From NCBI GenBank assembly GCA_026131555.1, contig JAMXJH010000001.1, positions 1 to 64,000 of the forward strand: DNA of 64,000 nucleotides, written 5' to 3'. A program made the translations under genes and the position numbers. This DNA comes from Aerococcaceae bacterium NML190073. Its GTDB lineage: Bacteria > Bacillota > Bacilli > Lactobacillales > Aerococcaceae. Within the stretch, counting starts at the first letter, position 1. Each line of letters opens with the position of its first letter. Below the pieces are notes generated by a model. The model saw only the letters and a program-made list of their open reading frames with translations, ran no database searches and was not told the DNA's origin. Shown here piece by piece: positions 28,054 through 35,479 of this stretch.

Positions 28054-28187
28054 ATAACATACACTTCCGCTCGCGGTTCACTCAGCTTATCGCAATCAGT
28101 TGAATGTGTGCGCGGCACTCTGCGCTTAGCGAAGAAGTTGGGCTAACACTCCTGCTACACTATCCCTACAAGTTAACAGGAGGATAT

Positions 28188-28826
28188 ATGACTCAACGAC
28201 ATCAACTACCCACTATTAAGATTGGCTACGCCCGTGTCAGTTCGCATGACGAACGCCAACAACTCGGACCTGCCGTACAACTGGAAGCCTTGCAGCATTG
28301 CGACTTCATCTTCCAAGAACGCGAATCCGGTGCCAATCCCGAACGGAGCGAACTTCAACGCGCGATTCAGACCGCTAAGACCTATGCCAGTCAAGGTAGA
28401 AACGTTCAATTCCAAGTCTGGCGCTTCGACCGCCTCGGGCGCAAGATGTTCCATACGCTGACGATTATGAGCGACCTCGAAGCGCATAACATTCGCCTTT
28501 ACAGCATTAGCGAGAACTTGGAGATGAATTCGCTCACCGGCAAACTGTTGCTTATCATGATGAGTTGGTTCGCCGAATCGGAACGCGAACTCTTGAGACA
28601 ACGCACGAAGGAAGCCTTGCAGAAGAAGAAAGCCGAAGGCATTCAACTCGGCAATCCCGGTATCGGTATAGAGGCGGAACAACAACTGATTGCCCGCTAT
28701 CAAGCGAACCATTCTATCAAGGAAATTACCGCTCAATACAACATTTCGCGCACAACACTCTACAATGTACTAAAAAAGTACAATATTCCACCAAATCGGT
28801 ACAAAAAAGGACTTGCGAACCCTTAA
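28188..28826 (+). CDS. Serine recombinase (resolvase/invertase family)
   Basis: The start is the ATG at 28188 after AGGAGG; 212 residues. The catalytic domain has nucleophile S18 in YARVSS and the arginine cluster of VWRFDRLGR (77-85). A long E helix (about 100-135) and a C-terminal helix-turn-helix (about 174-196, with ISRTTLYNVLKKY) follow. Resolvases excise or invert DNA between short paired sites. No transposase is nearby, so this is an orphan, possibly serving the three inverted repeats that begin 27 bases after its stop. Its composition is like the chromosome. Confidence 0.9.
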   Translation: MTQRHQLPTIKIGYARVSSHDERQQLGPAVQLEALQHCDFIFQERESGANPERSELQRAIQTAKTYASQGRNVQFQVWRFDRLGRKMFHTLTIMSDLEAHNIRLYSISENLEMNSLTGKLLLIMMSWFAESERELLRQRTKEALQKKKAEGIQLGNPGIGIEAEQQLIARYQANHSIKEITAQYNISRTTLYNVLKKYNIPPNRYKKGLANP

Positions 28827-28852
28827 TATATTTGTTATAGTCTAATCAAAAC

Positions 28853-28991
28853 ATGTCAACCAAACGAACGTCTGGTTGACATTTCAAATTGTCAAACTTT
28901 ACAAGTGAAGAATGTTGATTTTACGCGATTCGTAAGGTCAACATTTTCTATTTTTAAGATGTCAAGTTAACGTTCGTTAACTTGACATCTT
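28853..28991. repeat. Three consecutive inverted repeats after the serine recombinase, candidate recombination sites
   Basis: Repeat 1: ATGTCAACCA (28853-28862) with TGGTTGACAT (28873-28882). Repeat 2: 28911-28925 with 28931-28945, a 15-bp stem with two G-T pairs. Repeat 3: 28956-28972 with 28975-28991, 17 bp and perfect, followed by TTT. All share a TGTCAA or TTGAC core. Three dyad sites of about 30-36 bp in 139 bp resemble the three-subsite res sites of resolvases. Repeat 3 could instead be the recombinase terminator. Confidence 0.5.
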
Positions 28992-29015
28992 TTTAGTGTA
29001 GCAGGAGGCTTTAAT

Positions 29016-29045
29016 TTGACAAAACTTGCCAATATGTTGTGCTAT
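29016..29045 (+). promoter_or_regulatory. Possible promoter for the structured region before the LPXTG gene
   Basis: TTGACA (29016-29021) is a consensus -35; TGCTAT (29040-29045) is a weak -10 at 18 bp. The same bases could be read as a 22-codon TTG-initiated ORF after AGGAGG, ending at 29084. Confidence 0.4.
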
Positions 29046-29051
29046 TGGCGG

Positions 29052-29262
29052 CGCACTGGGGGCGCTCGGTTGAAGACAGATTAACCATCTTCAACCTCGA
29101 TGACCCCTCTCCTTATGGAGAGGCGGGATAGCAAAAAGAAGCTTTATGCTTAGGTGATAGGATGTACTAGACCTTTCACAAAAAGGGTTCTAGTAGGGTT
29201 TATTTGTTGCAAATGTCGCGAAGAATTAAAGTCCTGTGGGATTAATTTAAGGAGGAAATTAT
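29052..29262 (+). ncRNA. Structured untranslated region, candidate small RNA or leader of the LPXTG gene
   Basis: Four hairpins follow each other: GGTTGAAGA/TCTTCAACC (29068-29076 with 29088-29096), CCTCTCC/GGAGAGG with a TTAT loop (29106-29123), a short AAGC/GCTT stem near 29140-29152, and TACTAGA...TCTAGTA with an inner CCTTT/AAAGG stem near 29165-29195. The last is followed by a moderately T-rich stretch. No long ORF crosses it. I do not recognise an Rfam family. It may be a 5' leader controlling the surface protein or an independent RNA. Confidence 0.35.
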
Positions 29263-30087
29263 ATGAAAATCAATAAACTCGTTGGGAGTTTAGCAGCGAT
29301 GACTTTATTAGCAAACCTTGCCGCAAGTTCTGTTGTTTTAGCCACCGAGGGAGTGGAGCCCGAGCCGGTGGAGTTGAGTCAACCTACGGACGGGATAGTA
29401 GAGAATGCAAAGATTGAGGAAGCTACGTATGAAAATCTCACTACAGGATACTCTGAGGAGCTATTGAGTGAATTCTCTGAAAAAGTAACTTTCGTAGATA
29501 TGGAGATCCGCTCCAGCTCAAAAGAATATACTACCGAGTCCCGTGCAAAAGCTAGATCCCTAAGAAGGGAGGCTATCAGGAAAGTCGGTCCTAATCAGGA
29601 GGCTGGAACCCTCACGGACGAAATAATACGTGAAGGAATTCAGCTACTCGATCTCGCATTAGCGTCTTTGGTGCTGGAACAACCGGAAACACCGGAAACT
29701 CCTAAACCTGAAACGTCAACTCCAGAGAATCCGAAACAGGAACAACCTAAGGAGGAAACTCCAACTCCGGAGCAACCGAAGCCACAAGAGCCGAAACCTA
29801 AGGAGGAAACTCCAAAGGCTGAAACAACAACTGACGAGGTCGCACCACAACCAAAGGCAGAAAGCAACAAACCAGCGTTACCGAATACAGGCAACACTGA
29901 AGCTACAGCGAAACCTAAGGATATGACCATGGAGAAGCCTGTATCAACAACGTCTGCAACACAGATCGACAACAAGCAGTTACCACAAACAGGCGAAGCA
30001 GATTCGTTTGCAATTTTTAGTGCGGCTGCGTTAACGATTCTGGCAGGTGTCGGAATGTTGGCGTATGGTAAGCGTGAAGAAGCGTAA
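29263..30087 (+). CDS. LPXTG cell-wall anchored surface protein
   Basis: The 274-residue protein has a signal peptide (about 1-28), an acidic domain with helical character (30-140), a Pro/Glu/Lys-rich spacer (about 140-205) with PETPKPE-like units, and a C-terminal sorting signal: LPQTG (240-244), hydrophobic stretch, then KREEA. A second motif, LPNTG (206-210), lies upstream in the spacer without a following hydrophobic segment. Sortase A would attach it to peptidoglycan. The small domain suggests a cell-surface ligand or decoy, but I recognise no fold. AAGGAGG precedes the ATG and a strong terminator follows. Confidence 0.88.
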   Translation: MKINKLVGSLAAMTLLANLAASSVVLATEGVEPEPVELSQPTDGIVENAKIEEATYENLTTGYSEELLSEFSEKVTFVDMEIRSSSKEYTTESRAKARSLRREAIRKVGPNQEAGTLTDEIIREGIQLLDLALASLVLEQPETPETPKPETSTPENPKQEQPKEETPTPEQPKPQEPKPKEETPKAETTTDEVAPQPKAESNKPALPNTGNTEATAKPKDMTMEKPVSTTSATQIDNKQLPQTGEADSFAIFSAAALTILAGVGMLAYGKREEA

Positions 30088-30110
30088 TCTCTCATACAGC
30101 AATTAAATTG

Positions 30111-30144
30111 AAAGAACAGGTAGGAAATACTACCTGTTCTTTTT
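30111..30144 (+). terminator. Rho-independent terminator of the LPXTG gene
   Basis: AAAGAACAGGTAG (30111-30123) and CTACCTGTTCTTT (30130-30142) form a perfect 13-bp stem, followed by T. Confidence 0.9.
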
Positions 30145-30161
30145 GCATATAAACGAGGAAG

Positions 30162-30540
30162 TTTCCCGCTAAGTGTGGGAAGCTAGAACACCGGTGCATT
30201 CCTTTCCCGCTAGGTGCGGGAAGTCGGTACACACGTGAATTGCTTTCCCGCTATGTGCGGGAAGTCGGTACACCGGTGCATTCCTTTCCCGCTAGGTGCG
30301 GGAAGCCGGTACACCGATGCATTTCTTTCCCGCTAAGTGCGGGAAGCCGGTACACCTGTGTATTCCTTTCCCGACAAGTGCGGGAAGCCGGTACACCGAT
30401 GCATTCCTTTCCCGTTAAGTGTGGGAAGCCGGTACACCGATGCATTCCTTTCCCGCTATGTGCGGGAAGCTGGTACATCGATGCATTCCTTTCCCGCTAT
30501 GTGCGGGAAGTCGGTACACCTGTGTATTGCTTTCCCACAA
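30162..30540. repeat. Tandem array of nine 41-bp hairpin units plus a degenerate tenth
   Basis: Units start at 30162, 30203, 30244, 30285, 30326, 30367, 30408, 30449 and 30490, exactly 41 bp apart, and a decayed copy starts at 30531. The first 20 bases read TTTCCCGCTAnGTGCGGGAA, a 7-bp stem with a 5-base loop. The rest reads approximately GCCGGTACACCGATGCATTCC, with a small CAC/GTG dyad that varies between units. The period is not a multiple of three, and no protein is encoded. The array lies between the LPXTG gene terminator and the 3' end of the amidase gene, within a 545-base region lacking genes. Confidence 0.9.
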
Positions 30541-30589
30541 AGATATGTTCGCCATACACCATTTATATGAACTCCTCTCTAAAGATACA

Positions 30590-30632
30590 ATCCCCCCATG
30601 CGCCTATTATAAGCGTATCATGGGGGATTGGG
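30590..30632 (-). terminator. Stem-loop after the amidase gene
   Basis: An AATCCCCC...GGGGGATT stem with an inner GCGC/GCGT-type pairing lies at the amidase 3' end, between about 30590 and 30625. T tracts are weak, so termination is probable but not certain. Confidence 0.5.
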
Positions 30633-32126
30633 TTAGAGCGTTGATTCCCTTACTTCTACCACTCTGCTATCTAACATACCTACTTGTTCGAATTGTTGTG
30701 CGAGTTGTAGTAAAAGATAGTCTTGCCCTTTGGCGCTCGATAGTTGAATACCAATCGGTAAACCTTCTGCTGTTTGCGCAATCGGCAAGCTGATAGCAGG
30801 TTGCCCCGCTAAATTCATCTGCATGCCGAACGGTGTGTAGTCCAAACCTTTTTGGAACATTTGGCAGATGAGTTCAAGGCGTTGCGCCTGTTCGTATTGG
30901 TCAATCTGTTGTAATTGTTGCCAAGTCGTTGCATCGGGGGTGAAGGCATCGTGTCTAGGTGCACCGCCGTTCGTTGTCGGCATCAATAAGGCATCGTACT
31001 CGCGATAGAAGCGCTCCAACGCCACGCCGTAATAATCCCAACGTGTCAGAAGTTGGGTATATTCGACAGCAGACACGCTCAAGCCGAGTTGATAGATTGC
31101 CCATGTCATCAATTCCATTGCCTCGCGCGGTGGATGTCCCATGTGTGTCATCATGGCGGCTGTTTCTACGCCGTTCACTAAGTAATAATCACGAATAAGA
31201 CGCTCGCCGTCAACTGTCGGGCGCGCTTCGACTAAGGTATGCCCTTGGGCGCGCAAATGCGTAATGGCGACTTCTACTGCGGCTCTAGCGTCCGAACTTA
31301 TCGGTTCGCCGAACGGTGTTTCAAAGGTGTAAGCAATGCGTAACGGTTGTGTGAGTGGTTGTAAACGTGTTTGCTGAATACGCGGTAACATGAACGGCGC
31401 TTCGTATTGTTCCACTTGCAAGCACTTGAGTAATGTCCATGTGTCCCGCACGCTTCTCGTAAGGGCGAAGTTAATCGAAGCACCTTGCCAGCCACGGTAG
31501 TTGGTAGGACCGACAGGAATACGTCCTCGTGACGGCTTCAAGCCGATTAAACCATTGAAGCTGGCAGGAATGCGGATAGAACCTCCGCCGTCACTCGCCA
31601 TGACAATCGGTACAATTCCCGCCTTGAGAGCGGCACCCGCCCCTCCGCTCGAACCTCCGGCATTCCGCTCCTTATCGAACGGTGAATTGACACGCCCGTT
31701 ACGCTTCGAGTCACTTATATTCTTGAAGCCGAATTCGGGCGTGTTCGTGCGCCCTACAATGATGAACCCTGCTGCTTCAACCGCTGTAACGAAGTGGTCG
31801 TTGCGTTTGGCAATGTAGTTGCCGACGAGATAGGAACCTTCTGTGGCAGGTTGTCCTTGTTGGTGTTGCCCTAAGTCTTTGAGCAAGGTCGGCACACCCC
31901 AGAAAGGTGGTAGTTGTTGCCTTTCTGCTGGCGGCATTGCTTGCAGTTGCCTGTCTTGTTGGCGCGCTTGTTCTCTGGCTGCTGTTGCTTGCACAATCGT
32001 TACGGCGTTCAGAATGGGGTTCAGTTGCTGGATATTGGCGAGCGCGCGTTCGACTAATTCGCTCGCTGTTACAATGCCGCTTCGGACTTGTTCGGCATAG
32101 TAGTGAGCATCGTGTTCGAATAGCAT
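30633..32126 (-). CDS. Amidase signature family hydrolase
   Basis: The 497-residue protein carries the Ser-cisSer-Lys triad: K83 in LLKDLG, S159 in AGGSSGG and S183 in DGGGSIR. This is an amidase of the AtzF/GatA superfamily; the C-terminal PFGMQMNLAGQPAISLPI segment is typical of stand-alone amidases in lactic acid bacteria. It is not GatA, because no gatC or gatB neighbours occur. Substrate is unknown (aliphatic or aryl amides, or peptide amides). AGGAGG precedes the ATG. Confidence 0.9.
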   Translation of the reverse strand: MLFEHDAHYYAEQVRSGIVTASELVERALANIQQLNPILNAVTIVQATAAREQARQQDRQLQAMPPAERQQLPPFWGVPTLLKDLGQHQQGQPATEGSYLVGNYIAKRNDHFVTAVEAAGFIIVGRTNTPEFGFKNISDSKRNGRVNSPFDKERNAGGSSGGAGAALKAGIVPIVMASDGGGSIRIPASFNGLIGLKPSRGRIPVGPTNYRGWQGASINFALTRSVRDTWTLLKCLQVEQYEAPFMLPRIQQTRLQPLTQPLRIAYTFETPFGEPISSDARAAVEVAITHLRAQGHTLVEARPTVDGERLIRDYYLVNGVETAAMMTHMGHPPREAMELMTWAIYQLGLSVSAVEYTQLLTRWDYYGVALERFYREYDALLMPTTNGGAPRHDAFTPDATTWQQLQQIDQYEQAQRLELICQMFQKGLDYTPFGMQMNLAGQPAISLPIAQTAEGLPIGIQLSSAKGQDYLLLQLAQQFEQVGMLDSRVVEVRESTL

Positions 32127-32185
32127 AATGACCTCCTGTTGCGTCTTTTGCCCCTATTATATCATTTCTCGTTCGCTTTGGGGTA

Positions 32186-32194
32186 TGTTATACT
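32186..32194 (+). promoter_or_regulatory. Extended -10 promoter of the secreted metalloprotease
   Basis: TGTTATACT (TG, one base, TATACT at 32189-32194) lies about 30 bases before the start. The -35 is poor. Confidence 0.5.
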
Positions 32195-32224
32195 AGGGTT
32201 AATTATTGAATAAAGGAGATGATG

Positions 32225-33490
32225 ATGATGCATCATAAGTTCAGAAGACGTCTGTTATCTATGTTAAGTATCGCACTACTTAGCACGCCACTGTCATTTG
32301 CTCCTCTCAATCATTCGCTGGTGATTCACGCTGAATCGTCTGCACCGTTCATGTTGAAGGGGCAAGAGATTGATACACTCGCTTCAATCTATCCGCAAAT
32401 TGAGTTTGAAATTGTGGAAGCGGACAATGTGCTTGATTCGATTGTCATTAAACCTGAAACATTACTTTCTTCCTTACCTGCTCGGGCGGAGAATGTCACA
32501 ACGATTCCTAAGTTTACATCTGATTTCGTCCATAACCAAACATACCGGGATTTCTCTACGTTCTCACTGTTTTATATCAAGAACGGTGACCGTTCCGTTG
32601 ATATAATTTCTCCGGTAGTGGGGCTTGGTAAGGCGGAAGATTTCTTTACGCCGCTCAATTTCATTGAAGCGCAAGCGCAAGACATCGGCTTTAAGTTGGA
32701 AGCTTCTTTCTTGCGCCATTATACTCAGAACCCGTATGAAATGTATGCCATTAGTAAGAATATGCCGATTTCGCTTATTGCCGATGCCAAAGGCGACTGG
32801 GAGCGTGCGAAACACTTCCTCTCTCTAATTCCTGAGAATCATCCGGATTATGCTAGAGCAGCGGAATTAACAGCACAAATCGAAGAAGATTTGCGCCTCA
32901 TCGCTTCACGATATACTAACGCTACTTCGCCTGACCCTCAGACGCCTGTACGTTTACACCCTGATTCCGAAGGCAACGAGAATGCGCACCGTACTAAAGA
33001 ATTGATTGAGCGAACGCTTCAAACCTTACCACTTGATGTTCGCCAACGCATTGCTGAAATTCAAGTCATTCCTAGCGATATCATTACCGGAATTGCCGGA
33101 GATTCCAGCATTCAAGGATACGCCTTCACTGACCATGTCATTAAATTTAGCGATGCTTATGATATGGAGCCGGGATTGATTTATCACGAGGTAGGGCACA
33201 TCGTTGACTTTAGTTCTTATATCTATAACGATGCTTCATTGGAGGAACATATCGGCTTCTCTAATACGCCGGAATGGCTTGCCGTCCATGAGAAAGAATG
33301 GAATATTGAAGGCAGTTACTATGGTATTCCACTTGAATCTTTCGCACAGGCTTTTGCCGGCTATATGTTGGAACGCGTGGAAGGCGTACAATTAAGCGCC
33401 TACGGCTACGTTGATACTGACCTCGCCGATCGTCCTGAAACACGCGCTTACTTCGACAAACTCTTTGAGAAATTAGGTTTGAATCAATAA
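32225..33490 (+). CDS. Secreted zinc metalloprotease, anthrax lethal factor-like (ATLF) domain
   Basis: Four ATG codons in tandem follow AAAGGAG (32219, 32222, 32225, 32228); the third or fourth has the best spacing. Numbering from 32219, a signal peptide spans about 1-38 (ending VIHAES), a central alpha/beta region follows, and the C-terminal catalytic domain has HEVGH (323-327) and the gluzincin glutamate in PLESFAQAFAGY (E373). That pairing is typical of the ATLF family, which includes lethal factor and Pro-Pro endopeptidases. No anchor follows, so it is probably released. Substrate is unknown; a surface or host protein is likely. Confidence 0.72.
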   Translation: MMHHKFRRRLLSMLSIALLSTPLSFAPLNHSLVIHAESSAPFMLKGQEIDTLASIYPQIEFEIVEADNVLDSIVIKPETLLSSLPARAENVTTIPKFTSDFVHNQTYRDFSTFSLFYIKNGDRSVDIISPVVGLGKAEDFFTPLNFIEAQAQDIGFKLEASFLRHYTQNPYEMYAISKNMPISLIADAKGDWERAKHFLSLIPENHPDYARAAELTAQIEEDLRLIASRYTNATSPDPQTPVRLHPDSEGNENAHRTKELIERTLQTLPLDVRQRIAEIQVIPSDIITGIAGDSSIQGYAFTDHVIKFSDAYDMEPGLIYHEVGHIVDFSSYIYNDASLEEHIGFSNTPEWLAVHEKEWNIEGSYYGIPLESFAQAFAGYMLERVEGVQLSAYGYVDTDLADRPETRAYFDKLFEKLGLNQ

Positions 33491-33513
33491 GTAGATATGA
33501 ATACATAACAAAG

Positions 33514-33559
33514 ACACCTCTCCGTCATATCGGTAGTCAGCCGAATGTTGGAGAGGTGT
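33514..33559. terminator. Bidirectional stem-loop between the metalloprotease and potD
   Basis: ACACCTCTCC (33514-33523) pairs with GGAGAGGTGT (33550-33559); an inner CGG/CCG pair tightens the loop. The flanking genes converge. Confidence 0.6.
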
Positions 33560-33591
33560 TATTTGTGTTTCCTGTTCATTATTAGATTGTG

Positions 33592-34671
33592 TTACGGTAC
33601 TTTCGGTTCAATCTTCACTTCGATGAAGAGGTCATTGAAGCGTACTAGCTTCGCTTTGCCAATGCCCTTATACACTTCCAGATGTCCGATCAGTTCGTCG
33701 CTCGGATAGAAAGCCGGGTCCGACGTCACTTCAGGATCCATTAGAGCAATCGCCGATTTGTTCGGTGTTGCATAGCCAATGTATTCTGCGTTACGTGCGG
33801 CAATTTCCGGACGCAACAAGAAGTTGATGAGTGCATACGCGCCTTCAATATTGCGTGCTGTTCTCGGAATAACAATGTTATCGAACCAAATGTTCGAGCC
33901 TTCTTCCGGTACAGTGTAGGCGAGGTCTTCATTCGCTTCCATTGCGCTGGCGGCTTCTCCCGAGAAGGTAATCGCCACAGCGGCTTCTCCTTGCGCCATA
34001 TACATCTTAATTTCATCGGAAACCATTGCACGAATATTCGGCATCAATTGCTTCAACTTGGCTGTTGCTTGAGTGAGCGCCTGTTCGTCCGTTTCATTGA
34101 GCGAGTAGCCTAATGATTGTAACCCAAGCCCCATCACTTCGCGTGCACCGTCATAAATCAAGATGTTGTTGCGCAATTCAGGCGCCCAGAGGTCGTCCCA
34201 CACTTGCAGTTGTTCTGCTTCAATCATTGTTGTGTTATAGATAATCCCCAATGTCCCCCAAAAATATGGAATGGAGTAGCGATTCCCTTTGTCGAAATCC
34301 AAATCCATAAAGCGAGTATCCAAATGCTCGATTCCCGATAATTTAGCATAATCTAAAGGAATCAACATATCTTCTTCAATCATTGTTTCAATCATATACT
34401 CACTTGGAACCGTAATGTCGTAGGCGGTACCGCCTTGGCGAATTTTTGCAACCATCGCCTCATTGGAATCGAATGTTTCGTAGATGACGCGGTAACCAGT
34501 TTCTTCCTCAAATTCTTTCAACAAACTCGGATCAATATAATCTCCCCAGTTATAGAAGTTGATGATGCGATCGCCTGAAAGACCTTGACTATGCTCCAAT
34601 TGATAGCGAACACCAAAGAGAATTGCACACACAACAAGTACAGTCATCATTGCTTGCATCAATTTACGCAT
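33592..34671 (-). CDS. potD: Spermidine/putrescine ABC transporter substrate-binding protein
   Basis: This periplasmic-binding-fold protein of 359 residues starts mature sequence with FYNWGDYIDPSLLKEFEEETGY, the PotD signature, and has the polyamine-pocket acids in the C-terminal half. The N-terminal hydrophobic stretch contains C15, but the residue before it is Val and the helix continues beyond, so a canonical lipobox is absent. It is likely held by an uncleaved membrane helix. It is last in potABCD, starting 1 base after potC. Confidence 0.92.
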   Translation of the reverse strand: MRKLMQAMMTVLVVCAILFGVRYQLEHSQGLSGDRIINFYNWGDYIDPSLLKEFEEETGYRVIYETFDSNEAMVAKIRQGGTAYDITVPSEYMIETMIEEDMLIPLDYAKLSGIEHLDTRFMDLDFDKGNRYSIPYFWGTLGIIYNTTMIEAEQLQVWDDLWAPELRNNILIYDGAREVMGLGLQSLGYSLNETDEQALTQATAKLKQLMPNIRAMVSDEIKMYMAQGEAAVAITFSGEAASAMEANEDLAYTVPEEGSNIWFDNIVIPRTARNIEGAYALINFLLRPEIAARNAEYIGYATPNKSAIALMDPEVTSDPAFYPSDELIGHLEVYKGIGKAKLVRFNDLFIEVKIEPKVP

Positions 34672-34672
34672 A

Positions 34673-35479
34673 TTACTTCACCATCCCTTGCTTGCGGCGT
34701 TGTTCTTGCGTTTGAATGAAGTAATACCCCACTACCAAAGCGAGAGATAATAGGAACATCAATGCGCTGATAGCATTGACTTCCAGACTAATTCCTTGAC
34801 GAGCACGGGAATAAATTTCCACTGCGAGCGTTCCGAACCCATTCCCCGTTACGAAGAATGTTACGGCGAAATCATCTAGCGAGTATGTAAACGCCATGAA
34901 AAATCCGGCGAAAATCCCACTCGAAATGCTCGGCAAAATAACACGTGTCATAATTTGACGATGTGATGCCCCTAAATCTTGGGCGGCAGTCACCATCGTG
35001 TCATTCATTTCGTATAAGCGTGGCAACACCATCAACACGACAATCGGCACGTTGAACGCAATATGCGCCAGCAACACGCTGAAGAATCCTAACTTCACCG
35101 GCAACCATACCGTGAACAAGATTAAGAAGCTGGCACCAATCATAACGTCAGGTGTTACTAACAAGATATTGTTCAAGTTGAGCAACAGTTGACGGCGCGA
35201 TTTTTTGCGGAGATAGTAGATTAAGATTGCTCCGAAAGTGCCGATAATTGTCGCAATTAAAGCGGAGAGCAACGCGAGAATAAAGGTATTCAGAATGAAC
35301 ACCATTAAGCGCGTATCGCCGAATACGGATACGTAATGCTCCAAGGTGAAACCTGTCCACTCATTCATATCGCCACCCGCATTGAACGAATAGACAATCA
35401 AGTACAGAATCGGTGCGTAAAGCACAAGAAACATGAATACTAAGTAAAAATTCGACCATTTAATCTGATGTTTATTCAT
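34673..35479 (-). CDS. potC: Spermidine/putrescine ABC transporter permease
   Basis: This permease has six membrane segments and the cytoplasmic EAA-type loop AAQDLGASHRQIMTRVILPSI, which contacts PotA. The start at 35479 (268 residues) is chosen because AAAGGGG precedes it; it lies inside the potB 3' end, so translation is coupled. A longer frame to 35509 has no ribosome site. Confidence 0.94.
   Translation of the reverse strand: MNKHQIKWSNFYLVFMFLVLYAPILYLIVYSFNAGGDMNEWTGFTLEHYVSVFGDTRLMVFILNTFILALLSALIATIIGTFGAILIYYLRKKSRRQLLLNLNNILLVTPDVMIGASFLILFTVWLPVKLGFFSVLLAHIAFNVPIVVLMVLPRLYEMNDTMVTAAQDLGASHRQIMTRVILPSISSGIFAGFFMAFTYSLDDFAVTFFVTGNGFGTLAVEIYSRARQGISLEVNAISALMFLLSLALVVGYYFIQTQEQRRKQGMVK

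Noticed and set aside
28104-28187. Longer N-terminus of the serine recombinase
   Set aside because: AGGAGG lies directly before the ATG at 28188 and the catalytic domain begins right after it; upstream codons show no recombinase sequence.
29039-29131. 30-codon frame starting GTG in the structured region before the LPXTG gene
   Set aside because: No ribosome site lies near its possible starts and hairpins span it; the competing TTG frame with AGGAGG is better placed, though also weak.
30162-30540. Regular palindromic repeats that resemble a CRISPR array
   Set aside because: The whole 41-bp unit is conserved, including the part that would be spacer, and no cas genes are present. It is a tandem repeat, not a spacer array.
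30240-30793. Several overlapping ORFs on both strands through the 41-bp array
   Set aside because: They arise from the tandem repeat in all frames; the 41-bp period shifts frame each unit, no ribosome sites are placed for them, and they run into the amidase gene antisense.
30633-32126. Amidase as GatA of the Asp/Glu-tRNA amidotransferase
   Set aside because: No gatC or gatB is adjacent, and the C-terminal segments look like stand-alone amidases.
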